From Parasedimentitalea psychrophila (GTDB lineage: Bacteria > Pseudomonadota > Alphaproteobacteria > Rhodobacterales > Rhodobacteraceae): DNA of 64,000 nucleotides. The notes under the pieces were generated by a model. The model was given only the letters and a program-made list of their open reading frames with translations. It was not told the DNA's origin and did not search any database. Positions 56,793 through 64,000 of the stretch are shown piece by piece. Numbering within the stretch: the stretch's first letter is position 1; the number at the start of each line of letters is the position of its first letter. Position numbers and translations under genes: made by a program. Location of the stretch: positions 1,139,501 through 1,203,500 of the forward strand of contig NZ_CP127247.1 in assembly GCF_030285785.1 (NCBI RefSeq), given 5' to 3'.

Positions 56793-57928
56793 GCTATCTG
56801 GAGTATAATGCCAAGACCACCCCAACCGGGCTGCGCAAGATCTTGTTTCTGAACTGGCCGCTGGTGCTACTGCTGATCTCGGTGGCCTGCATTGGCTTTC
56901 TCATGCTCTATTCGGTGGCCGGAGGATCAGTCCGCCCCTGGGTGGAACCACAGGTGAAACGCTTTGGCATGGGGCTGGCAGTGATGTTCTTCATCGCCAT
57001 GGTGCCGATCTGGTTTTGGCGCAACATGGCAGTTGTGGCCTATCTGAGCTCCATTGCCCTGCTGCTGGCGGTGGAGTTTTTTGGCACGATTGGCATGGGG
57101 GCGCAGCGCTGGATTGACCTGGGCTTTATGCGGTTGCAGCCCTCTGAACTGACCAAGATCACCCTGGTGATGCTGCTGGCCGCCTACTACGATTGGCTCC
57201 CCCGTGAGCAAACCTCGCGGCCGCTGTGGATAGCGATCCCGGTGGTGGCGATTATGGTGCCGACGTTTATGGTGCTGCGCCAGCCCGATCTTGGCACCTC
57301 GATCCTGCTGCTGGCAGCGGGCGGCGGCGTGATGTTCCTGGCCGGGGTACACTGGGCCTATTTTGCCGCAGTGATCGCGGCCGGGGTTGGCCTGATCACC
57401 GCGGTGTTCCAAGGTCGCGGCACCTCCTGGCAGTTGCTCAAGGACTATCAATATCGGCGCATTGATACCTTTCTGGACCCCTCAACCGACCCGCTGGGCG
57501 CCGGCTATCACATCACCCAGTCGAAGATCGCCTTGGGGTCTGGCGGTTGGTCCGGGCGTGGCTTTATGCAGGGCACCCAATCGCGGCTGAATTTTCTGCC
57601 CGAGAAACACACGGATTTCATTTTCACAACTCTGGCCGAGGAATTTGGGTTTGTTGGCGGCGTCTCGTTGCTGGGCATCTACATGCTGATCGTGGTGTTT
57701 TGTATCGCCGCGGCGCTGGCCACCAAAGACCGGTTTTCCGCGTTGGTGATCATGGGGGTATCAATCACCTTTTTCCTGTATTTTGCGGTCAATATGTCGA
57801 TGGTCATGGGGCTTGCTCCGGTGGTTGGGGTGCCATTACCAATGGTGTCCTACGGAGGCTCCGTGATGCTAGTGCTGCTGGCGGCCTTTGGCCTTGTGCA
57901 GAGCGCCCATGTCCATAGGCCGCGTTAA
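56789..57928 (+). CDS. rodA: Peptidoglycan glycosyltransferase RodA (SEDS family)
   Basis: Predicted 379-residue inner-membrane polymerase with about ten helices, partner of PBP2. SEDS signatures include AQRWIDLGFMRLQPSELTKI, LRQPDLGTSILLLAAGG and LAEEFGFVGGVSLLGIY. The C-terminal GVPLPMVSYGGSVMLVLLAA is the conserved SYGGS motif. Last gene of the operon. Confidence 0.97.
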   Translation: MSYLEYNAKTTPTGLRKILFLNWPLVLLLISVACIGFLMLYSVAGGSVRPWVEPQVKRFGMGLAVMFFIAMVPIWFWRNMAVVAYLSSIALLLAVEFFGTIGMGAQRWIDLGFMRLQPSELTKITLVMLLAAYYDWLPREQTSRPLWIAIPVVAIMVPTFMVLRQPDLGTSILLLAAGGGVMFLAGVHWAYFAAVIAAGVGLITAVFQGRGTSWQLLKDYQYRRIDTFLDPSTDPLGAGYHITQSKIALGSGGWSGRGFMQGTQSRLNFLPEKHTDFIFTTLAEEFGFVGGVSLLGIYMLIVVFCIAAALATKDRFSALVIMGVSITFFLYFAVNMSMVMGLAPVVGVPLPMVSYGGSVMLVLLAAFGLVQSAHVHRPR

Positions 57929-57977
57929 GGGGCATCAAAGGGGGCCAGCCCCCTCTTGGCCTGACGGCCAATTCACT

Positions 57978-58003
57978 CCCGGGATATTTTTGGCCAGATG
58001 AAG
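57978..58003 (+). repeat. Intergenic GGGATATTTTTGG motif, copy B
   Basis: CCCGGGATATTTTTGGCCAG followed by ATGAAG lies 50 bases after rodA, next to a GGCCTGACGGCC mini-palindrome (57958-57969). It aligns with copies A and C (38465 and 59474). Similar sequence is familiar from many Rhodobacteraceae intergenic regions. Confidence 0.5.
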
Positions 58004-58113
58004 AGCGGATGGATCTGGGAGACCTGTCTGGTGTTACTGAATAGCCAATTGGGGGTTGCACGCCGCCGCGTTCCCACTCAGGGTCCGGGAAATCACTATT
58101 GGGATGCAGCGCC

Positions 58114-58524
58114 ATGAGCATTTTTCACCTCGCCTATCACGTCGATGACCTACAGCGGGCCCGCGCCTTTTATGGCGGGGTTCTGGGTTGCGCCGAGGGC
58201 CGCAGCACCAAGACCTGGGTTGATTTCAACTTCTTTGGTCACCAGATCTCGCTGCATCTGGGGCCGGTCTTTGCGACAACCAATTCCGGCCAGGTCGGAG
58301 AGCACATGGTGCCAATGCCGCATTTGGGGGTGATCCTGCCACAGGACCAGTGGCAGGTCTTGGCTGATAACCTGGTGGTCAAGAATGTGGATTTCACCAT
58401 ATCCCCAACCACCCGTTTCACCGGGGAGCCGGGAGAGCAAAGCACAATGTTCTTCCATGATCCGGCAGGCAACCCGATTGAGATCAAAGGCTTCACAGAT
58501 ATGGCCGGAGTTTTTGCCCGATGA
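58114..58524 (+). CDS. VOC-family (glyoxalase/bleomycin-resistance fold) protein
   Basis: Predicted 136-residue metalloenzyme-fold protein. FHLAYHVDDLQRARAFYGGV holds the first metal-ligand His, HQISLHLG and HLGVILPQ follow, and the closing MFFHDPAGNPIEIKGF carries the last Glu ligand. The activity (lyase, dioxygenase or binding) is not evident. The ATG at 58114 is chosen over a TTG at 58099. It overlaps the GhrA-like gene by ATGA, so the two are probably coupled. Confidence 0.88.
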   Translation: MSIFHLAYHVDDLQRARAFYGGVLGCAEGRSTKTWVDFNFFGHQISLHLGPVFATTNSGQVGEHMVPMPHLGVILPQDQWQVLADNLVVKNVDFTISPTTRFTGEPGEQSTMFFHDPAGNPIEIKGFTDMAGVFAR

Positions 58525-59447
58525 TCAACGTCCAGTTCGCCGCCCTCCCCCCACGTTGGGACACTTATGCCGCACCGCTCAAGGCGGCCTTTGGCCAGGC
58601 CGGGCTGGATGTTGATTTGCGGGTCGACCACGCGCCGGACAGTGTGGATTACATCATCTATGCGCCCAATGGCCCGTTGTCGGATTTCACCCCCTACACC
58701 CGATGCAAGTCGGTGCATAGCCTCTGGGCAGGGGTGGAAAAGATCGTTGGCAACGCCAGCCTGACGATGCCCCTGTGCCGGATGGTGGATCCGGGGCTGA
58801 CCGCCGGCATGGTGGAATGGGTGACCGGCCATGTCCTGCGCTACCACCTGGATATTGACCGTGCCATCTTACAGCAGGATCAATGGGAGCCCAAGGTGCC
58901 CCCCTTGGCAATGGAGCGCCCGGTCACCGTTCTGGGGCAAGGCGCGCTTGGGCAGGCCTGCGCCAGCGCATTATCGCAACTGGGGTTTCCGGTGACAGGA
59001 TGGTCTCGCGCGCCCAAGGTGATCGAAGGCATTACCTGTCGACATGGGGCTGAGGGGCTGGTGCAGGCATTGACCAGCGCTGAAATTGTGGTGCTCCTGC
59101 TGCCGGACACGTCGGCAACCGAGAATACACTGAACGCGCGAACATTGGCACAGCTTCCCAAAGGCGCGCGGATCATCAATCCGGGCCGAGGGCCTTTGAT
59201 CGACGATGCCGCGCTACTGGATGCATTGGACTGCGGTCATATCGCGCATGCCACACTGGATGTCTTCCGCATTGAGCCGCTGCCCAGTGATCACCCCTAT
59301 TGGGCGCATCCCAAGGTCACTGTCACCCCACATATTGCCGCCGAAACCCGCACCATTACCTCCGCACAGGTGATAGCCGAGAACATCCGGCGCGGCGAAG
59401 CTGCAGAGCCATATTTGCATCTGGTGGATCGCGATCTGGGGTACTGA
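58521..59447 (+). CDS. Glyoxylate/hydroxypyruvate reductase A-like 2-hydroxyacid dehydrogenase
   Basis: Predicted 308-residue NAD(P)H-dependent enzyme of the GhrA branch. The Rossmann motif is VLGQGALGQACASALSQLGF, the catalytic Arg is in IINPGRGPLIDDAAL, and the catalytic His is in PHIAAETRT. The N-terminal half (QFAALPPRWDTYAAPLKAAF) is the usual divergent lid domain. It may reduce glyoxylate or hydroxypyruvate. A terminator follows 6 bases after the stop. Confidence 0.92.
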   Translation: MINVQFAALPPRWDTYAAPLKAAFGQAGLDVDLRVDHAPDSVDYIIYAPNGPLSDFTPYTRCKSVHSLWAGVEKIVGNASLTMPLCRMVDPGLTAGMVEWVTGHVLRYHLDIDRAILQQDQWEPKVPPLAMERPVTVLGQGALGQACASALSQLGFPVTGWSRAPKVIEGITCRHGAEGLVQALTSAEIVVLLLPDTSATENTLNARTLAQLPKGARIINPGRGPLIDDAALLDALDCGHIAHATLDVFRIEPLPSDHPYWAHPKVTVTPHIAAETRTITSAQVIAENIRRGEAAEPYLHLVDRDLGY

Positions 59448-59453
59448 CCGCAA

Positions 59454-59483
59454 AAGAAGGCGCCAGCGCGCGCCTTCTTCTTG
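59454..59483 (+). terminator. Rho-independent terminator after the GhrA-like gene
   Basis: AAGAAGGCGC (59454-59463) pairs perfectly with GCGCCTTCTT (59470-59479) around a six-base loop, then CTTG. It partly overlaps intergenic motif copy C. Confidence 0.8.
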
Positions 59484-59500
59484 TTTCAAATACCTCCGCC
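59474..59500 (-). repeat. Intergenic GGTATTTGAAACAAGAAGAAG motif, copy C
   Basis: On the minus strand the sequence reads GGCGGAGGTATTTGAAACAA then GAAGAAG. It lies 26 bases beyond the M3 peptidase stop. It is the closest of the three to the form I recall as common in roseobacter genomes. Confidence 0.5.
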
Positions 59501-59525
59501 GGAGGCCGCGCCCGGGACGGGCGCT

Positions 59526-61541
59526 TTAGCTGGCCCCCAGCCCCCGCCCCTTGAGCAGGGCCTCCACCCCCGGCAACCGGCCCCGGAACGCCACATATAA
59601 TTCGCCCGGATCCTGCGAGCCGCCGGTCGACAGAATGGTGTCTTCCAACGCCTTGGCCCGCTCGGCATCAAAGGCCCCTCCGGCCTCCTCAAAGGCGGCA
59701 AATGCATCGGCGTCCATCACCTCGGACCACATGTAGCTGTAATAACCCGAACTGTAGCCGTCGCCCGCAAAGACATGCGCGAAATGCGGGCTGGCGTGGC
59801 GCATGGTGATCGCCGGTGGCAGGCCAATCTCGCTCAACACCTCATCTTGTTTGGCCATCACATCTGTCGGCGCCGCACCCTCATGAAAGGCCAGATCGAC
59901 CAGCGCCGAGGCTACATATTCCACCGTCTGGAACCCCATATCAAAATTGGCGGCGCCCAGCACCTTGTTCAGCAGCTCTTGCGGCATCGCAGCACCTGTG
60001 TCTGCGTGGGTGGCAAATTCAGCCAGCACCTCGGGGACCTCAAGCCAGTGTTCATACAATTGGCTGGGCAGTTCGACAAAATCCCGCGCCACGGAGGTGC
60101 CCGAGATGCTCTCATAACTCACATTCGACAGCATCTGGTGCAGCGCATGACCAAACTCGTGGAACAGGGTGCGGGCATCGTCCCAGGACAGCAGCGCCGG
60201 CTCTGCCTTGGCAAAATTGCAGACGTTGATCACCACAGGTGCCTGCACCTGCGGGAACTTGGCCTGACCGCGCATGGCAGAACACCAGGCGCCAGAGCGT
60301 TTAGAGCCGCGGGCAAAATAATCGCCGATGAACACAGCCACATGTTTGCCATCCCGCGTAACCTCCCAGGCGCGGCAATCGGGGTGGTACAGGTCCACGT
60401 CCAGCGGTGCAAACTGCAACCCGAACAGGCGGGTGGCACAGGCAAACGAGGCCTCGATCATCCGGTCCAGTTGCAAATAGGGCTTCAACTCGGCCTCATC
60501 CAGATCATGTTCGACCTTGCGGCGCTTTTCAGCATAGTAGCGCCAGTCCCAGGGCTGCAGATCACCATTGATGCCATCGGCCTGCATCATTTGGGTCAGC
60601 ACCTCGGCGTCGGCCTCAGCCCGCGATTTGGCGGGGGCCCAGACTTCCATCAACAAGCTGCGCACCGCGTCTGGCGTCTTGGCCATCTCGGTTTCCAGCT
60701 TGTAATCGGCAAAGCTGTCATAGCCCAGAAGCTGCGCCCGCTCATGGCGCAGCGCCAAGATCTCGGCGGCGATTTCACGGTTGTCGGTTTCGCCGCCATT
60801 GGCCCCACGGGCAACCCAGGCGTTGAAAGCCACCTCGCGCAGGTCACGACGCTTTGAGAACTGCAGGAACGGCGTGATGATCGAGCGTGACAGGGTCACC
60901 ACCGGGCCATCAGCGCCTTTCTCAACACCAGCCGCGCGGGCCGCATCAACCGCAAAATCAGGCAGGCCTTGCAGATCCTTCTCAGCCAGCGGCATGAACC
61001 AGTCGCGTTCATCCGCCAGCAGGTTTTGGGTAAACGAGGTGCCCAGCGTTGCCAACCTGCCCTTGATCGCTTGCATCCGGGTATCATCAGCGCCGGTCAG
61101 CGCCGCCCCACCGCGCACAAAACCACGGTGGGTCAGCATCAGCACCCGCTGTTGTTCGCCGGTCAGATCCAGGGTTTCACGGGCGTCCCAGACGGCGGCA
61201 ATACGGGCAAACAGCGCCTTGTTGGCGGTGATGGCCGACGAATGCGCCGCCAGCTTGGGCGAGAATTCACGCTGCAGGGCCTCTCGTTTGGGATTGCTGT
61301 CAGCGCCAGCGACACTGAAAAACACCGACAGAACCTGGTCCAGCTCGCGGCACGGGTTTTCTAGCGCCTCAATCACATTGGCAAATGTTGGCGGCTCAGT
61401 GCTACCGGCAATGGCTGCGATCTGGGCGTTGTGCGCGATCAGCGCCTGATCCAGTGCAGGGGCAAAATCCTCGTCAGAAATATCCCCAAACGGGGCAATT
61501 TGGAATGGAGTGTCCCAGTGGGGCAAAAGCGGGTTGGTCAT
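59526..61541 (-). CDS. M3-family oligopeptidase (oligopeptidase A / Dcp-like)
   Basis: Predicted 671-residue cytosolic zinc metallopeptidase that degrades short peptides, including cleaved signal peptides in the PrlC case. The zinc site is in LFHEFGHALHQML (HExxH), with the third ligand Glu in SVARDFVELPSQLYEHW. The N-terminal helical lid with NPLLPHWDTPFQIAPFGDIS is typical. Start ATG at 61541 after AAAGGAGACTTTGCC. Whether it is PrlC or Dcp cannot be decided from motifs. Confidence 0.94.
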   Translation of the reverse strand: MTNPLLPHWDTPFQIAPFGDISDEDFAPALDQALIAHNAQIAAIAGSTEPPTFANVIEALENPCRELDQVLSVFFSVAGADSNPKREALQREFSPKLAAHSSAITANKALFARIAAVWDARETLDLTGEQQRVLMLTHRGFVRGGAALTGADDTRMQAIKGRLATLGTSFTQNLLADERDWFMPLAEKDLQGLPDFAVDAARAAGVEKGADGPVVTLSRSIITPFLQFSKRRDLREVAFNAWVARGANGGETDNREIAAEILALRHERAQLLGYDSFADYKLETEMAKTPDAVRSLLMEVWAPAKSRAEADAEVLTQMMQADGINGDLQPWDWRYYAEKRRKVEHDLDEAELKPYLQLDRMIEASFACATRLFGLQFAPLDVDLYHPDCRAWEVTRDGKHVAVFIGDYFARGSKRSGAWCSAMRGQAKFPQVQAPVVINVCNFAKAEPALLSWDDARTLFHEFGHALHQMLSNVSYESISGTSVARDFVELPSQLYEHWLEVPEVLAEFATHADTGAAMPQELLNKVLGAANFDMGFQTVEYVASALVDLAFHEGAAPTDVMAKQDEVLSEIGLPPAITMRHASPHFAHVFAGDGYSSGYYSYMWSEVMDADAFAAFEEAGGAFDAERAKALEDTILSTGGSQDPGELYVAFRGRLPGVEALLKGRGLGAS

Positions 61542-61635
61542 GGCAAAGTCTCCTTTGCCAGCAAGCTAGTGCTTGGTCCAACCCGACTTCAATACCCTAG
61601 GCCCAACAAAGCACGCCGCTAGGCAATAGAGTTGC

Positions 61636-62442
61636 TTACTCAGTCGTTTCTTTGTCCCGCAGGTGGCGTTCAAATCGGCGCAGGGCCAGCGACAGGCTGA
61701 TGGTCATGGTCAGATAGATCAGTGCGACCACATTATAGGTCTCAAAATAGCGGAAGTTGCCGGCCGCAATCACCTTGCCCAGCTGGGTGACATCCAGCAC
61801 CCCCAGCACCGACACCAGCGAGCTGTCCTTGACCAGTGCCACAAAATCATTGCCCAGCGGCGGCATGATAGTGCGAATGGCCTGCGGAAAGATCACCAGC
61901 CGGAACTGTTGCCAGCCATTCAGACCCAGCGCCTTGGCGGCCTCAATCTGGCCCTCCTCGACCGCTTGCAGACCGGCGCGGAACACTTCGGAGATAAACG
62001 CCGAATAGGCCACCATCAGCGCAATGATCGCCCGCCAGATCAGCGGGAACTGGCGGGTGCGGATCGGCTCCAGACCGATCATATCGCCCAGATAATTGCG
62101 CAATTCCACCAGCGCCGGCGCCAAGGCAAAGGCCACATACAGCAGCAGCACAATGATGGGAACACCCCGCACCACCTCGACATAGAACCGGGTGACCTGG
62201 CGCACCACCAGCCATTTGGAGCCCGCCCCCAGCGCCAGTAACAGACCAAGCAACGAGGCCAGCGTAAAGCTGACGATGGTGACAAAGATGGTGGTCTTTA
62301 TCCCCTTTGTCAGGGTTGTCAGGATCTGCAGATACAGCTCACTCGCCACCACCTGCCATCCCAGATACAGCCCGATCAGCACAACGGCGGCCAACCACCA
62401 GGGAAAGTCTTCTTTGTCGTTTGAGGAAGCAGCCATCGTCAT
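61636..62442 (-). CDS. Polar amino acid ABC transporter permease
   Basis: Predicted 268-residue inner-membrane subunit of the His/Glu/Gln family. TM helices include WWLAAVVLIGLYLGWQVVAS and TTIFVTIVSFTLASLLGLLLA. The region YVEVVRGVPIIVLLLYVAFA is typical of this family, and the EAA loop reads EAAKALGLNGWQQFRLVIFP. The start is at one of two ATGs (62442 or 62436). It follows the binding protein gene by 61 bases; no ATPase gene is next to it, so a distant one is probably shared. Confidence 0.94.
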   Translation of the reverse strand: MTMAASSNDKEDFPWWLAAVVLIGLYLGWQVVASELYLQILTTLTKGIKTTIFVTIVSFTLASLLGLLLALGAGSKWLVVRQVTRFYVEVVRGVPIIVLLLYVAFALAPALVELRNYLGDMIGLEPIRTRQFPLIWRAIIALMVAYSAFISEVFRAGLQAVEEGQIEAAKALGLNGWQQFRLVIFPQAIRTIMPPLGNDFVALVKDSSLVSVLGVLDVTQLGKVIAAGNFRYFETYNVVALIYLTMTISLSLALRRFERHLRDKETTE

Positions 62443-62503
62443 CTTTCAAGAGAAACCCCGGCCCAATGGACCGGGGAATAATTAGGTTCAGAGCGATAGG
62501 CCG

Positions 62504-63295
62504 TTACTGACCAAGTTTATAGTCAAGGAACCATTTGGTGTTCAGTGCTTCCAGGGTGCCGTCGGCCTCCATCGAGGCGATAGCGGCGTTGATCGAAGGG
62601 ACCAGCTTGCTGCCCTTGGGGAAGATAAAGCCAAAATCCTCGGTGCCCAGCGGTTCACCAACAATTTTCAAACCACCATTTGATGCGGTCACATAGCCAT
62701 TGGCGGCGGTGCTGTCCGACAGCGCCAGATCAACGTCGCCAACCCGCAACGCCTGAATTGCGGCACCAAAGTTTTCAAACAGCTTGATGCGCGGATTGGC
62801 CTCGTCACCGTCCAGGATATCATAGACCGTCACATAGAATGGTGTGGTGCCGGGCTGTGCCGCAGCCAGAAAGTCACTGTTGGCGGCAAAACCAGCCGCG
62901 TCGTCAAAGCGGCTCTCATCTCCGGCCACAATCATGCGCATCTGCGAAGTCAGGTATTTGTCAGAAAAGTCGACCTTTTCCATGCGATCTTCGCGGATGG
63001 TGATGCCGGTCATGCCCAGATCATACTGACCTTCGCTGACGGCCGGGATCATCGCATCCCAGCTGCTGTTTTCATAGACCACGGTGATGTTGATACGCTT
63101 GGCGATTTCCGCCATGGCGTCATATTCCCAGCCGATGGCATTGCCGGTTTTCGGGTCCATGAATTGCAACGGCGGATAGGCATTTTCAGTGGCAACAACC
63201 ACTTCCTGTCCGCCCAGATCAGGCAAGTCCGCCGCGAGTGCGCCGCTGGCCAGTCCAAACACCGCTGCTGCGGCTACAGTGAAAATCGTTTTCAT
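62504..63295 (-). CDS. Polar amino acid ABC transporter substrate-binding protein
   Basis: Predicted 263-residue periplasmic protein of family 3 (SBP_bac_3). The signal peptide [21 protein letters not shown] is followed by [53 protein letters not shown] and [13 protein letters not shown], the classic ligand-cleft regions. The ATG at 63295 follows GAGGGGATAAG; 22 upstream codons are open but lack a ribosome site. The ligand is probably a polar amino acid. Confidence 0.95.
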   Translation of the reverse strand: MKTIFTVAAAAVFGLASGALAADLPDLGGQEVVVATENAYPPLQFMDPKTGNAIGWEYDAMAEIAKRINITVVYENSSWDAMIPAVSEGQYDLGMTGITIREDRMEKVDFSDKYLTSQMRMIVAGDESRFDDAAGFAANSDFLAAAQPGTTPFYVTVYDILDGDEANPRIKLFENFGAAIQALRVGDVDLALSDSTAANGYVTASNGGLKIVGEPLGTEDFGFIFPKGSKLVPSINAAIASMEADGTLEALNTKWFLDYKLGQ

Positions 63296-63360
63296 CTTAT
63301 CCCCTCTCAAGAACTTTAATTGCAACAGACTTGCCGTGAGCGCGCGCTCAGCGCAAGTCA

Positions 63361-64000
63361 TCAGTCGCGTTTAGGACCGCAAACCGGGCAATCTGGCGTT
63401 GATTTCAGCTGAATACGTCGCGTCTCGCAATAGAGCCCGTCATAAATCAGCATCGCCCCGCGCAGGCATTCGCCGGCGCCGGTAATCTGCTTGATCGCCT
63501 CTAGCGCCATCATCGCCCCGACCACCCCGGGCAACGGCCCAACCACCCCGGCCTCGGAGCAGGAGGGCGCCAAGCCTGCGGCGGGTGCTTCGGGAAAGAT
63601 GCATTGGTAGCAGGGACCACCGGCGCTGGGATGGAACAGGCTCAGCTGGCCCTCCCACTGTGACAGCGCCCCTGAAATCAGCGGCTTGCCCAGCGCCACC
63701 GCCACGCGATTGATCAGATAGCGGGTGTCAAAATTATCGGTGCCATCCAGGATCAGATCATAGTCTGCAAACAGGGCTTCGGCCATGCCGGCCTGCAGAC
63801 GCCGGTGATAGGGACGCACCGTGACATAGGGGTTCTGCGCTTTCATCGCCTGTTCGGCTGAAAACACCTTGGGCATGCCGATGTCTTTATCGCGGTGGAT
63901 CACCTGGCGTTGCAGGTTGGCGTTTTCAACCTCGTCATCGTCGATCACACCGATGGTGCCAACCCCCGCCGCCGCCAGATACAGCAACGCAGGGGCGCCC
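63361..64000 (-). CDS. moeB: MoeB/ThiF/HesA-type E1-like adenylyltransferase (partial)
   Basis: C-terminal 213 residues of a gene that begins beyond the right edge. It activates the C-terminus of a ubiquitin-like sulfur carrier (MoaD or ThiS) by adenylation. Visible are [20 protein letters not shown], the [14 protein letters not shown] metal/ATP region, [10 protein letters not shown] and CPVCGP as the zinc-binding cysteine pairs, and the conserved Cys in [15 protein letters not shown]. The N-terminal nucleotide loop is missing from the window. MoeB is the likelier name, but ThiF cannot be excluded. Confidence 0.88.
   Translation of the reverse strand, partial: GAPALLYLAAAGVGTIGVIDDDEVENANLQRQVIHRDKDIGMPKVFSAEQAMKAQNPYVTVRPYHRRLQAGMAEALFADYDLILDGTDNFDTRYLINRVAVALGKPLISGALSQWEGQLSLFHPSAGGPCYQCIFPEAPAAGLAPSCSEAGVVGPLPGVVGAMMALEAIKQITGAGECLRGAMLIYDGLYCETRRIQLKSTPDCPVCGPKRD

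Noticed and set aside
59775-60857. A 360-residue open frame opposite the M3 peptidase
   Set aside because: Composition is typical of antisense frames, and the peptidase is well supported.

Overview
The window looks like a chromosomal segment of a marine alphaproteobacterium of the family Rhodobacteraceae (Roseobacter group). The evidence is a high-GC coding style, a class I lysyl-tRNA synthetase, a monomeric NADP isocitrate dehydrogenase, a dacB / DMT transporter / nadD cluster, a tesA-ybbA-ybbP type cluster, an mreBCD-mrdA-rodA cell-shape operon, an RcapMu-like Mu remnant and short intergenic motifs common in this family. I saw no rRNA, tRNA or CRISPR array. This placement is inference from gene content.

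Layout. 1-5000: left-edge FAD oxidase (partial), gamma-glutamyltransferase, RNA 2',3'-cyclic phosphodiesterase, a D-2-hydroxyacid dehydrogenase and a secreted SH3 protein. 5150-8630: a NitT/TauT-type ABC importer with an AhpD-like protein, its spacers filled by palindromic repeats. 8640-10220: a class III cyclase translationally coupled to an NrtS-like membrane protein. 10600-17770: isocitrate dehydrogenase and two tandem chemoreceptors whose signalling tips are nearly identical in DNA. 17800-26700: lysK, a PDZ/helical-repeat/thioredoxin-fold protein, a TerB protein, a lipoprotein, dacB, a DMT transporter, nadD and a copper-type DUF1775/DUF2946 pair. 26800-30900: ettA, an A+T-rich patch with two orphan membrane proteins, a gamma-glutamylcyclotransferase-like protein and an Rrf2 iron-sulfur regulator. 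30900-40600: a lipoprotein-type ABC exporter with divergent esterase, an L,D-transpeptidase, trxC, a solitary DUF4157 protein, gltX, a DAO-family oxidase and a membrane protein.

40790-43940 is a decayed Mu-like prophage. The transposase A and B genes are joined by an internal deletion and carry frameshifts and a stop, gemA carries a nonsense codon, and most head and tail genes are gone. 44240-51590 holds nadE, a secreted MORN-repeat protein, a divergent MocR regulator / flavin-binding protein pair, and leuA with a leucine-rich leader peptide and attenuator-like stems. 52300-57930 is the tightly overlapping mreB-mreC-mreD-mrdA-rodA operon, which directs lateral wall synthesis. 58100-64000 carries a glyoxalase-fold protein and a GhrA-like reductase (overlapping), an M3 oligopeptidase, a polar amino acid ABC permease and binding protein, and a MoeB/ThiF-type enzyme cut by the right edge.

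The most unusual items are the NrtS/adenylate cyclase pair, the solitary eCIS-core DUF4157 protein, the dispersed palindromic element, the cysteine-less PDZ/thioredoxin-fold protein, the synonymous-only divergence between the two chemoreceptor tips, and the MuA/MuB deletion fusion.
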